DNA of 64,000 nucleotides from Frigidibacter sp. Its GTDB lineage: Bacteria > Pseudomonadota > Alphaproteobacteria > Rhodobacterales > Rhodobacteraceae. The stretch is from the NCBI RefSeq assembly GCF_030695035.1, contig NZ_JAUYTT010000008.1:248001-312000 (forward strand), given 5' to 3'. The notes under the pieces were generated by a model that was given only the letters and a program-made list of their open reading frames with translations, did not search any database and was not told where the DNA came from. Of the stretch, positions 1-7,955 are shown piece by piece. A program made the position numbers and the translations under genes. The first letter of the stretch is position 1, and each line of letters starts with the position of its first letter.

Positions 1-408
1 GGCATCGGCACCGGCATCATGGCGGCCTGCCTCGATGAGGTGATGCCCTACCTGCACGAGCGCCAGCAATTCGGCAAACCGATTGGCGAGTTCCAGCTGA
101 TGCAGGCCAAGATCGCCGACATGTACACCGCGATGAACACCGCCCGCGCCTATACCTATGAGGTGGCAAAGGCCTGCGACAAGGGCCAGGTTACGCGGCA
201 GGATGCGGCGGCCTGCGTGCTCTATGCCTCCGAGCAGGCGATGGTGCAGGCGCATCAGGCGGTGCAGGCGCTTGGCGGGGCAGGGTTCCTGAATGACAGC
301 ACCGTCAGCCGCCTCTTCCGCGATGCCAAGCTGATGGAGATCGGGGCCGGCACATCCGAGATTCGACGGATGCTGATCGGGCGCGAGCTGATGGCGAAAA
401 CCGCATGA
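1..408 (+). CDS. ivd: Isovaleryl-CoA dehydrogenase, C-terminal part (5' truncated by window edge)
   Basis: This is the C-terminal third of an acyl-CoA dehydrogenase, open from the first base (GIGTGIMAAC...). The FAD-dependent enzyme oxidises isovaleryl-CoA to 3-methylcrotonyl-CoA and passes electrons to ETF, the first committed step of leucine breakdown after transamination and decarboxylation. Seen: the QFGKPIGEFQ segment, AVQALGGAGFL, and the C-terminal EIGAGTSEIRRMLIGREL block typical of isovaleryl-CoA dehydrogenases. The methylcrotonyl-CoA carboxylase genes downstream support this specificity over short-chain acyl-CoA dehydrogenase. The ATG inside the visible part is internal; the true start lies before base 1. 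A hairpin follows the stop. Confidence 0.93.
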   Translation, partial: GIGTGIMAACLDEVMPYLHERQQFGKPIGEFQLMQAKIADMYTAMNTARAYTYEVAKACDKGQVTRQDAAACVLYASEQAMVQAHQAVQALGGAGFLNDSTVSRLFRDAKLMEIGAGTSEIRRMLIGRELMAKTA

Positions 409-420
409 CCGCAATTGCGC

Positions 421-450
421 AAAAGGTCCGGGCCATTGCTGGCCCGGACC
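421..450 (-). terminator. Hairpin terminator between convergent ivd and ompW
   Basis: A perfect 10-bp stem (GGTCCGGGCC at 425-434, GGCCCGGACC at 441-450) has a 6-nt loop. On the minus strand it is followed by TTTT (421-424), so it reads as an intrinsic terminator for the ompW-like gene. On the plus strand it has no T run but may still insulate ivd. Confidence 0.75.
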
Positions 451-476
451 CCGTAAAATCCAGCTTTCGGGCCGGA

Positions 477-1094
477 TCAGAACTTGTGAACGTAGGCAAC
501 ACCCATGACCACCGGATCGATCTTGGCCTTGCCGATATAATCGCCGTTCAGCTTGACCTTGCTCTCGATGTCCATCCAGCGGATGTCAGCACGCAGCGCA
601 CCGCGTTCGCTGATCTTGTAGTCGAGACCGGCATGCAGCGCGATCCCGGCAGAGTCTTCCAGCTGCAGGCGGTTACCGGCCAGCGCACCCTTGGTTTTCT
701 CCTTGAAGAACACCGTGTAGTTGAAGCCCACGCCAACGAAGGGCGTGACATCGCTGGCATTGGCGAAGTGGTACTGCAGCGAGACGGTCGGCGGCAGGTG
801 CTGGACGGAGCCGACCTTGCCAAGACCGTCAAGCTTCACATCATGCTCGAAGGGCGTCGCGGCCAGAACCTCGATCCCGACATTGTCCATGATGAAGTAT
901 TCGAAGGTGATCGTCGGCTGGACGTTGTTGCCGATGTCAGCTTCCATGCCGGCCAGATCGCCATTGCCATCCTTGGGCTGGACATAGCCCAGACCGACGC
1001 CAAGCGTCCATTCCCCGGCGGATTGCGCCAGCGCCGGCAGCGCCGACAAGGACAGGGTTGCAGCGAGCGCGAGGGTGAGAGTGTTCTTTTTCAT
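477..1094 (-). CDS. ompW: OmpW/AlkL-family outer membrane beta-barrel protein
   Basis: A 205-residue protein with a Sec signal peptide (MKKNTLTLALAATLSLSALPALA, cleavage likely after ALA at residue 23), then alternating strands ending in aromatic VAYVHKF, the C-terminal Phe signature of outer membrane barrels. The WTLGVGLGYVQPKDGNG start and the PTITFEYFIMDNVGIEVLAATPF segment match the OmpW family, eight-stranded barrels linked to passage of small hydrophobic molecules and to stress or anaerobic adaptation. The ATG at 1094 is chosen because the signal peptide begins there; an upstream in-frame start at 1181 would add a non-signal-like stretch. An FNR box lies about 60 bp upstream, matching oxygen control of ompW in E. 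coli. Confidence 0.88.
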   Translation of the reverse strand: MKKNTLTLALAATLSLSALPALAQSAGEWTLGVGLGYVQPKDGNGDLAGMEADIGNNVQPTITFEYFIMDNVGIEVLAATPFEHDVKLDGLGKVGSVQHLPPTVSLQYHFANASDVTPFVGVGFNYTVFFKEKTKGALAGNRLQLEDSAGIALHAGLDYKISERGALRADIRWMDIESKVKLNGDYIGKAKIDPVVMGVAYVHKF

Positions 1095-1152
1095 GGGCCT
1101 ACCCGTTATTTGGTCACGAGGCGAACCGTTACTCTCGCAGGCCAGCCGGGCC

Positions 1153-1166
1153 TTGATGTGGATCAA
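1153..1166. promoter_or_regulatory. FNR/FnrL-type anaerobox upstream of ompW
   Basis: TTGATGTGGATCAA is a perfect match to the FNR consensus TTGAT-N4-ATCAA. It lies in the 149-bp divergent region between ompW (start 1094, minus) and mccB (start 1244, plus). Its centre is about 65 bp from the ompW start codon, a workable position for activation of that gene. The identical 14-mer recurs upstream of the globin gene at 49435. Confidence 0.8.
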
Positions 1167-1243
1167 GTTTCCGTGTGTCACCCCAAGGACTTGCCGGGAC
1201 GCATTGCCGCAGGCCTGCGCCGCAAGACGTTAAAGGAATCCCC

Positions 1244-2848
1244 ATGAAACTGCTTTCGCGTGCCCTGACAGGCTCCGACGCCTTCCGCGCCAACCGCGCC
1301 GCGCATCTGGGAATGATCGAGGCGGTGGCCGAGGTTGCCCGTGTCGCGGCGGAGGGCGGCGGCGCCAAGGCCCTCGCCCGCCACACCTCGCGCGGCAAGA
1401 TGCCCCCGCGCGAGCGGGTGGCGAATCTGCTCGACCCCGGCAGCCCGTTCCTCGAGATCGGCGCCACCGCCGCACATGGCCTCTATGACGGCGCCGCCCC
1501 CGCCGCCGGCGTGATCGCCGGCATCGGCCGGGTGCATGGGCTGGAGGTGATGGTGGTCGCCAACGATGCCACCGTGAAGGGCGGCACCTATTACCCGATG
1601 ACGGTGAAGAAACACCTGCGCGCGCAGGAGATCGCCGAGGAGAACCATCTCCCCTGCATCTACCTGGTGGATTCGGGCGGCGCCAACCTGCCCAGCCAGG
1701 ATGAGGTCTTCCCCGACCGCGACCATTTCGGCCGCATCTTCTACAATCAGGCCAGGATGAGCGCCAAGGGCATCGCCCAGATCGCCGTGGTGATGGGCAG
1801 CTGCACGGCGGGGGGTGCCTATGTGCCGGCGATGTCGGATGTCACCATCATCGTCAAGGATCAGGGCACCATCTTCCTCGCCGGCCCGCCGCTGGTGAAG
1901 GCGGCGACGGGCGAGATCGTCACCTCCGAAGACTTGGGCGGCGGCGATGTCCACACCCGCCTCTCCGGCGTTGCCGACTATCTGGCCGAGGATGACACCC
2001 ACGCGCTGGCCCTCGCGCGCCGCGCCGTCCTGCACCTGAACCGCAGCAAGCCCGCCACCGTTCAGCTGCAATCGCCCGAACCGCCCGCCTATGACCCCGA
2101 AGAGATCCTCGGCGTCGTCCCCGCCGACCTGCGCACCCCCTATGACATCCGCGAGGTCATCGCCCGCCTCGTCGACGGCTCGCGCTTCGACGAGTTCAAG
2201 GCCCGCTTCGGCGAGACGCTGGTCACCGGCTTCGCCCATCTGAACGGCATCCCGGTCGGCATCATCGCCAACAATGGCGTGCTGTTCTCCGAGGCCGCCG
2301 TGAAGGGCGCGCATTTTGTCGAACTGTGCAGCCAGCGCAGCATCCCGTTGATCTTTTTGCAGAACATCACCGGCTTCATGGTCGGCCGCCGCTACGAAAA
2401 CGAAGGCATCGCCCGCCACGGCGCCAAGATGGTCACCGCCGTCGCCACGACCAATGTGCCGAAGATCACCTGCCTCGTCGGCGGCAGCTTCGGCGCCGGC
2501 AACTATGGCATGGCGGGCCGCGCCTATTCGCCCCGCCTGCTGTGGAGCTGGCCCAACTCCCGCATCTCGGTGATGGGCGGCGAGCAGGCGGCGGGCGTCC
2601 TCGCCACCGTCCGCCGCGAGGGGATCGAGCGGGCAGGGGGCACGTGGAGCGCCGAGGACGAGGCCGAGTTCAAGCGCCCCACCACCGAGATGTTCGAACG
2701 CCAGAGCCAGCCGCTCTATGCCTCCGCCCGGCTCTGGGATGACGGCATCATCGACCCGCGCAAGACACGGGACGTTCTGGCGCTGTCGCTTTCGGCCGCG
2801 CTGAACGCGCCCATCGAGCCGACACGCTTCGGCCTGTTCAGGATGTAA
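1244..2848 (+). CDS. mccB: Methylcrotonoyl-CoA carboxylase, carboxyltransferase (beta) subunit
   Basis: A 534-residue carboxyltransferase that moves the carboxyl group from carboxybiotin to 3-methylcrotonyl-CoA, forming 3-methylglutaconyl-CoA in leucine catabolism (LiuB/AccD-type). Seen: the crotonase-like carboxyltransferase N domain with [19 protein letters not shown] and [13 protein letters not shown], and the C domain with [18 protein letters not shown] and [16 protein letters not shown], all characteristic of MCC beta. The ATG at 1244 is preceded by AAAGGA; the open frame extends upstream to 1175 without a better start. The biotin subunit gene mccA should follow directly but is displaced by an unrelated AT-rich gene. 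Confidence 0.95.
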   Translation: MKLLSRALTGSDAFRANRAAHLGMIEAVAEVARVAAEGGGAKALARHTSRGKMPPRERVANLLDPGSPFLEIGATAAHGLYDGAAPAAGVIAGIGRVHGLEVMVVANDATVKGGTYYPMTVKKHLRAQEIAEENHLPCIYLVDSGGANLPSQDEVFPDRDHFGRIFYNQARMSAKGIAQIAVVMGSCTAGGAYVPAMSDVTIIVKDQGTIFLAGPPLVKAATGEIVTSEDLGGGDVHTRLSGVADYLAEDDTHALALARRAVLHLNRSKPATVQLQSPEPPAYDPEEILGVVPADLRTPYDIREVIARLVDGSRFDEFKARFGETLVTGFAHLNGIPVGIIANNGVLFSEAAVKGAHFVELCSQRSIPLIFLQNITGFMVGRRYENEGIARHGAKMVTAVATTNVPKITCLVGGSFGAGNYGMAGRAYSPRLLWSWPNSRISVMGGEQAAGVLATVRREGIERAGGTWSAEDEAEFKRPTTEMFERQSQPLYASARLWDDGIIDPRKTRDVLALSLSAALNAPIEPTRFGLFRM

Positions 2849-2857
2849 AGGGCACAA

Positions 2858-3508
2858 ATGCAGAAGCTTGCTAAGGATCTATCACTAATTCTATTTGCGG
2901 GCCTTGCGTTTAATGTTGGATACTATTGGTATTTTGATTTTTCCTTAATTAAATACCTGACTTATACGGACCACATCCTGTCGGTGTGGTCATTGGCGGG
3001 CATGGCCTTCTTAGCAATTTCGTTGATGACGGACTTGGATGAAATTGAGAACCCTAAGCGTTCATTCAGAAGGGTTGACACTCTGTTCCTGATCGGATTT
3101 TCGGTGATTGTCGGCGTGGCTACGATTGTATTTTTGCCTAACTTTGTATTTCTTACGTCCTTCCTAGTATATTATATCGGTAGCGATGTGGCGCGATACG
3201 GAACATTTTTATCTAAAAGTGCTAGGCTGGAAATTCTTGTCGCGTCGACTCTATTGGCGATTGCATTCTTTGGCTATGATTCAGCCATTCGGGTGGCTTC
3301 GAGAGAGCCTGTTAAAGTTTGCGGCTCGGAGTGTACCTATGCCGTCATTATATTTGTCGGGGAGCGATTTTCGATGTTTTTGCACGGCGACAAGATTGAA
3401 GTTGTTCCCACCTCGGAAATCAGGATCATCGAATATGAGTCGGATATTAGACATGGCCGAACTTCTGAGGGAAACGTGCATCAGGCGCTTAAGGATGAAC
3501 AAAAATAA
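2858..3508 (+). CDS. AT-rich membrane protein of unknown function inserted in the leucine operon
   Basis: Not recognised. A 216-residue protein with four predicted hydrophobic helices (about residues 8-30, 38-58, 74-105 and 122-142), then a soluble C-terminal region of about 70 residues containing GERFSMFLHGDKIEVVP. Two cysteines (VCGSEC) fall just after the last helix. It starts 10 bp after mccB, behind AAAGGG, in the direction of the operon. Its base composition (visibly AT-rich, with codons such as TTA, ATA and AGT) is sharply unlike the GC-rich genes around it, suggesting recent horizontal acquisition. No transposase, integrase or clear direct repeats flank it. It separates the two subunit genes of methylcrotonyl-CoA carboxylase. 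Confidence 0.7.
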   Translation: MQKLAKDLSLILFAGLAFNVGYYWYFDFSLIKYLTYTDHILSVWSLAGMAFLAISLMTDLDEIENPKRSFRRVDTLFLIGFSVIVGVATIVFLPNFVFLTSFLVYYIGSDVARYGTFLSKSARLEILVASTLLAIAFFGYDSAIRVASREPVKVCGSECTYAVIIFVGERFSMFLHGDKIEVVPTSEIRIIEYESDIRHGRTSEGNVHQALKDEQK

Positions 3509-3589
3509 TGCCCTCGCGCATATGATCACTAAAAGATGCAGGCAGACACAAATCAGCCTTGAATTTGTCCTTGAGCAAAAGGTCGTAAA

Positions 3590-5563
3590 ATGTTCAATCG
3601 CATCCTGATCGCCAATCGCGGCGAGATCGCCTGCCGGGTGATCGACACCGCCCGCCGCATGGGCGTTGCCACCGTCGCCGTGTACTCCACCGCCGATGCT
3701 GCCTCCCGCCATGTGGCGATGGCCGATGAAGCGGTCCTCATCGGCGGCCCGGCCCCGGCGGACAGCTATCTGCGCGGGGATGCGATCATCGCCGCCGCGC
3801 TGGAGACGGGGGCCGAGGCGATCCATCCCGGCTATGGCTTCCTGTCCGAGAACCCGGAGTTCGTCGATGCCGTCACCGCCGCCGGCCTCGTCTTCATCGG
3901 CCCCTCTGCCGCCGCCATCCGCGCCATGGGCCTCAAGGACGCCGCCAAGCGGCTGATGGCCGAGGCGGGGGTGCCGGTGGTGCCGGGCTATCACGGGGCC
4001 AATCAGGACGCGGAACATCTGGCGGGCGCGGCCGACGCCGTCGGCTATCCGGTGCTGATCAAGGCGGTCGCGGGGGGCGGCGGCAAGGGGATGCGGCGGG
4101 TGGACCAGCCCGAAGATTTTGCCGAGGCGCTGGCCTCCGCGCAGCGCGAGGCGGCAGGCGCTTTTGGCAACGCCGCGGTGCTGATCGAGAAATACGTCGA
4201 AAAGCCCCGCCATATCGAGATGCAGGTCTTCGGCGACGGCACCCATGCGGTCCACCTCTATGAACGCGACTGCTCGCTTCAGCGCCGCCACCAGAAGGTG
4301 ATCGAGGAAGCCCCGGCCCCCGGCATGACCGCCGAGATGCGCAGCGCCATGGGCGAGGCCGCCGTCCGCGCCGCCACCGCCATCGGCTATTCCGGGGCCG
4401 GCACCATCGAGTTTATCGTCGATGCCTCGGACGGCCTGCGCCCCGACCGCTTCTGGTTCATGGAGATGAACACCCGCCTGCAGGTCGAACATCCGGTGAC
4501 CGAGGCGATCACCGGCATCGACCTCGTTGAATGGCAGCTCCGCGTCGCCTCGGGCGAGCCTCTGCCCATGCGCCAGCAGGACATCCCGCTCCGCGGCCAT
4601 GCCTTCGAGGCGCGGCTCTATGCCGAGGATGTGCCCGCTGGCTTCCTGCCCGCCACCGGCACGCTCGACCATCTGGCATTCCCGGCGGGGGCGCGCATCG
4701 AGACCGGCGTGCGCCCCGGCGATGCGATCAGCCCCTGGTATGACCCGATGATCGCCAAGGTCATCGTCCATGGCCCGACGCGGCCCGTTGCGCTTGCCCA
4801 ACTCTCCCGCGCGCTGGCGGAAACCGAAGTGGCCGGCTCCGTCACCAACCTCGCCTTCCTCGGCGCGCTCGCCCGCCATCCGGGCTTTGCCGCGGGCGAT
4901 GTCGATACCGGCCTGATCGCCCGCGATCTGGCGGCGCTGACCGAGGTGCCCGCCTGCCCGCCGGGCGTCGTCGCGCTGGCGGCGCTGGCGGCGGCGGGGC
5001 TGGACCAGCCGGCGGCCCCGCAGCAGGGCTTCACCCTCTGGGCCCCGCTGCGCCAGCAGGTCGCGCTGCACGTGGCGGGGGAGGATCTGATCGCCACCCT
5101 CCTGCCCCAAGGCCCCGACCGGGTGACGGTGGAACTGCCCGGCCACACCCTCCACGCCGAGCGCCGCGCCGGCGGCTGGTCTCTGGACGGCGCCAAGTCC
5201 CCCGGCACCGCATGCCGCACGCCCCATGGCATCGCCGTCTTTGGTCCGGCCGGCACCTTCACTTTCACGCCCCTCGACCCGCTCGCCCGCCTCGCCGCCG
5301 CCGGGGCAGGGGGCAATGTCGTGCTCTCGCCGATGCCGGGCCTCGTCAAGGCGGTGTTCGTCGCGCCGGGGCAGGCGGTGGTGGAGGGGGAGCGGCTGGC
5401 GATCCTCGAAGCGATGAAGATGGAGCACACGCTGACCGCCGCCCGGATCGGTATCGTCGCCGAGGTGCTCGCCGCCGCCGGCGATCAGGTGGAGGCGGGG
5501 GCGGCGCTGGTGCGGCTCGAGGATGAAGTGCCCACAGAGACCTCCAAGGAGGCCGCCGCATGA
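3590..5563 (+). CDS. mccA: Methylcrotonoyl-CoA carboxylase, biotin-carrying (alpha) subunit
   Basis: A 657-residue biotin carboxylase plus biotin carrier. The biotin carboxylase N domain opens with FNRILIANRGEIACRV. The ATP-grasp domain has the glycine loop GGGGKGM near residues 162-168 and the catalytic stretch EMNTRLQVEHPVTE at 292-305. The biotinyl domain carries EAMKMEH, with the acceptor lysine at residue 610. With mccB it carboxylates 3-methylcrotonyl-CoA; the genomic neighbours distinguish it from propionyl-CoA carboxylase. The start has AAGG seven bases upstream. The stop overlaps the next start (ATGA), indicating translational coupling to the GST gene. Confidence 0.95.
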   Translation: MFNRILIANRGEIACRVIDTARRMGVATVAVYSTADAASRHVAMADEAVLIGGPAPADSYLRGDAIIAAALETGAEAIHPGYGFLSENPEFVDAVTAAGLVFIGPSAAAIRAMGLKDAAKRLMAEAGVPVVPGYHGANQDAEHLAGAADAVGYPVLIKAVAGGGGKGMRRVDQPEDFAEALASAQREAAGAFGNAAVLIEKYVEKPRHIEMQVFGDGTHAVHLYERDCSLQRRHQKVIEEAPAPGMTAEMRSAMGEAAVRAATAIGYSGAGTIEFIVDASDGLRPDRFWFMEMNTRLQVEHPVTEAITGIDLVEWQLRVASGEPLPMRQQDIPLRGHAFEARLYAEDVPAGFLPATGTLDHLAFPAGARIETGVRPGDAISPWYDPMIAKVIVHGPTRPVALAQLSRALAETEVAGSVTNLAFLGALARHPGFAAGDVDTGLIARDLAALTEVPACPPGVVALAALAAAGLDQPAAPQQGFTLWAPLRQQVALHVAGEDLIATLLPQGPDRVTVELPGHTLHAERRAGGWSLDGAKSPGTACRTPHGIAVFGPAGTFTFTPLDPLARLAAAGAGGNVVLSPMPGLVKAVFVAPGQAVVEGERLAILEAMKMEHTLTAARIGIVAEVLAAAGDQVEAGAALVRLEDEVPTETSKEAAA

Positions 5564-6216
5564 TCCGCCTGCACCATGTGGCGCAGACCCGGTCGTTCCG
5601 GGTGCTGTGGATGCTGGAGGAGCTGGGGCTCGACTTCGACGTGGTCCCGCATTCCTTCTTCGACCGCTCGCTCCGCGATCCCGCCTACCTTGCCCTTTCC
5701 CCCGCGGGCCGGGTGCCGGCGCTGGAGATCGACGGGCGCACCTTGTGCGAATCCGGCGCGATCCTGCAGTACCTCGCCGAAACCCGGGGCACACTGACTG
5801 GCACGCCGGAAGAGCGCCCCGACTGGCTGGAATGGCTGCACTATGCCGAAACCGTCGGCTCCCATGTCGCCAACCTCACCCAGCATCACATCATCCTGCG
5901 CGACCCGGCCATGCGCAGCGCTACCGTGATGCGGCTGGAGGCGAAGCGGCTGGAAAAGGCGCTGGAGGGCATCGAGCGGCGGATGGCGGGCGACTGGCTG
6001 TTGCCCTCGGGCTTTTCCGCCGCCGACATCGCCGTGTCCTATGGCGCGTTGATCGGGCAGCGGTTCACTGCGCTCGACCGCCTGCCGAAGGTCTCCGCAT
6101 GGCTGGACCGGCTCAACGCCCGCCCCGCCTTCCAGCGCGCCGCGGCCCGCGACGGCGCCGCCCAGATATACATGCAGGCCTTCTACCCGCCACCCGAGGA
6201 GACGCCCCATGCTTGA
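5560..6216 (+). CDS. Glutathione S-transferase family protein within the liu operon
   Basis: A 218-residue two-domain GST. The N-terminal thioredoxin-like domain (residues 1-80) has QTRSFRVLWMLEELGLDFD, the cis-proline segment AGRVPALE and the glutathione-binding ESGAILQYLAE. The all-helical C domain has the N-capping-like SAADIAVSYG stretch. It overlaps mccA by four bases and hmgL by eight, so it is clearly part of the leucine operon. The substrate is unknown. A role in removing reactive acyl intermediates or in isomerisation is conceivable but is inference only. Assignment to the GST superfamily is firm. Confidence 0.88.
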   Translation: MIRLHHVAQTRSFRVLWMLEELGLDFDVVPHSFFDRSLRDPAYLALSPAGRVPALEIDGRTLCESGAILQYLAETRGTLTGTPEERPDWLEWLHYAETVGSHVANLTQHHIILRDPAMRSATVMRLEAKRLEKALEGIERRMAGDWLLPSGFSAADIAVSYGALIGQRFTALDRLPKVSAWLDRLNARPAFQRAAARDGAAQIYMQAFYPPPEETPHA

Positions 6217-7078
6217 CCCGGTCGAGATCTTCGAGGTCGGCCCCCGCGACGGCCTGCAGAACGAAGCCCGCATGATCCCCGCCGCCGAGAAGGTCGCGCT
6301 GGTCGATTGCCTCTCGCGCGCCGGCTTCCGGCAGATCGAGGTGGCCAGCTTCGTCTCGCCCAAGTGGGTGCCGCAGATGGCCGATGGCGCCGAGGTGCTG
6401 GCCGGCATCACCCGCGCCCCCGGCGTGGCCTATTCGGCGCTGACCCCCAACCTGAAGGGCTACGAGGGCGCCCGCGCCGCCCGCGCCGATGCGGTGGCGG
6501 TCTTCGCCGCCGCCTCCGAGGGCTTCAGCCGCGCCAACCTCAACTGCTCCATCGCCGAAAGCCTCGAGCGCTTTGCCCCGGTGATGGAGGCCGCGAAAGC
6601 CGACGGCATCCCGGTGCGCGGCTATGTCTCGGTCGTGACCGACTGCCCCTATGACGGCCCGGTCGCGCCGGGGGCGGTGGCGCGGGTGGCGGCTGCGCTC
6701 CTCAAGATGGGCTGCACCGAGATCAGCCTTGGCGACACCATCGGCCAGGGCCGGCCCGAGACGGTGGCGGCGATGCTGCAGGCGGTGCTGCAAGAGGTTC
6801 CGGCGGCGCTGCTGGCCGGCCATTACCACGACACGGCGGGCCGGGCGCTGGCGAATATCGAAGCCTCGTTGGAGCTTGGCCTGCGGGTCTTCGACGCAGC
6901 CGTGGGCGGGCTCGGCGGCTGCCCCTATGCCCCCGGGGCAAAGGGCAATGTGGCGACGGAGCTGGTGGCGGCACGGATGGCGGAGCTGGGGTATGAGACC
7001 GGGCTGGACCTTGCCGTGGTGGAGCAGGCGGCAGCAATGGCGCGCGCAATGCGCGGCGGGAGCACGGATGATGTATGA
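6209..7078 (+). CDS. hmgL: Hydroxymethylglutaryl-CoA lyase
   Basis: A 289-residue TIM-barrel lyase that cleaves 3-hydroxy-3-methylglutaryl-CoA to acetyl-CoA and acetoacetate, the last step of leucine degradation (also called mvaB or liuE). Seen: EVGPRDGLQNE at residues 9-19, which holds the catalytic Arg-Asp pair, the metal-binding HYHDT segment, and the conserved loop GGLGGCPYAPGAKGN with the catalytic cysteine. Length is normal for bacterial HMG-CoA lyases (about 285-310). It overlaps the GST gene by eight bases and the following hydratase gene by a few bases, so the operon is tightly packed. Confidence 0.95.
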   Translation: MLDPVEIFEVGPRDGLQNEARMIPAAEKVALVDCLSRAGFRQIEVASFVSPKWVPQMADGAEVLAGITRAPGVAYSALTPNLKGYEGARAARADAVAVFAAASEGFSRANLNCSIAESLERFAPVMEAAKADGIPVRGYVSVVTDCPYDGPVAPGAVARVAAALLKMGCTEISLGDTIGQGRPETVAAMLQAVLQEVPAALLAGHYHDTAGRALANIEASLELGLRVFDAAVGGLGGCPYAPGAKGNVATELVAARMAELGYETGLDLAVVEQAAAMARAMRGGSTDDV

Positions 7079-7850
7079 CACGCTGACCCTGACGACCGAC
7101 GCGCGCGGCGTGGCGCGGCTGACGCTGAACCGGCCGGACAAGCACAACGCCCTCGACGCGGCGATGATCGCGGAGCTGACCCATGCCGCCACCGCGCTCG
7201 GCGCCGATCCCGCGGTGCGGGTGGTGGTGCTGGCGGGGGCAGGCGGCAGCTTCTGCGCGGGGGGAGACCTCGGTTGGATGCGCGCCCAGATCGAGGCGGA
7301 CGGCCCCACCCGGGCCGCGGGCGCGCGGGCCCTTGCCATGATGCTGAACGCGATGAACCTCTGCCCCAAGCCGCTGATCGGGCGCATCCACGGCAATGCC
7401 TTTGGCGGCGGCATCGGCATGATGTCGGTCTGCGACGTGGCGATTGCGGCCGATACCGCGCGCTTTGGCCTGACGGAAACCCGCCTCGGCCTGATCCCCG
7501 CCACCATCGGCCCCTATGTGCTGGCCCGGATGGGCGAGGCGATGGCGCGGCGGGTGTTCATGTCTGCCCGGCTGTTCGGGGCAGCGGAGGCGGTGACCCT
7601 CGGCCTCGCCGCCCGCGCCGTGCCCCCTGAGGGTCTGCATGCCGCGGTGGAGGCAGAGGTCGCGCCCTATCTGTCTTGCGCACCGGGGGCCGTGGCGGAA
7701 GCCAAGGCGCTGGCCCGAAGGCTCGGGGCCCCCATCGGCGGCGCCGAGATCGAGGCCAGCATCGCCGCGCTGGTCACCCGCTGGGAAAGCCCCGAAGCGG
7801 CGGAGGGCATCGCGGCGTTCTTCGACAAGCGGAAACCGGGCTGGGGGTAG
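7068..7850 (+). CDS. liuC: Enoyl-CoA hydratase family, probably methylglutaconyl-CoA hydratase
   Basis: A 260-residue crotonase-fold protein. The first oxyanion-hole segment is AGGSFCAGGDLGWM; the second is HGNAFGGGIGMMSVCDVAIA; both contain the expected glycines. Position after hmgL, inside a cluster holding ivd, mccB and mccA, points to hydration of 3-methylglutaconyl-CoA to HMG-CoA, completing the pathway. Two adjacent ATG codons (7068 and 7071) are both possible starts; 7068 is used, with the start overlapping the end of hmgL. A long upstream extension of the frame is a shadow over hmgL. No convincing terminator was seen in the 105 bp after the stop. Confidence 0.9.
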   Translation: MMYDTLTLTTDARGVARLTLNRPDKHNALDAAMIAELTHAATALGADPAVRVVVLAGAGGSFCAGGDLGWMRAQIEADGPTRAAGARALAMMLNAMNLCPKPLIGRIHGNAFGGGIGMMSVCDVAIAADTARFGLTETRLGLIPATIGPYVLARMGEAMARRVFMSARLFGAAEAVTLGLAARAVPPEGLHAAVEAEVAPYLSCAPGAVAEAKALARRLGAPIGGAEIEASIAALVTRWESPEAAEGIAAFFDKRKPGWG

Positions 7851-7955
7851 AGAACCCACCCCTTCTTGCCAGGAATCAGGGCGCGAAGCGCCGCCGTTGC
7901 AGCACCCAGCCGACGGACGGGCGCTGCCCTCTGTTTCGTCAGCGCTTGAAACCGA

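Noticed and set aside
7851-7955. Terminator after liuC
   Set aside because: Only a 5-bp GGCGC/GCGCC stem is present, with no T run; too weak to call.
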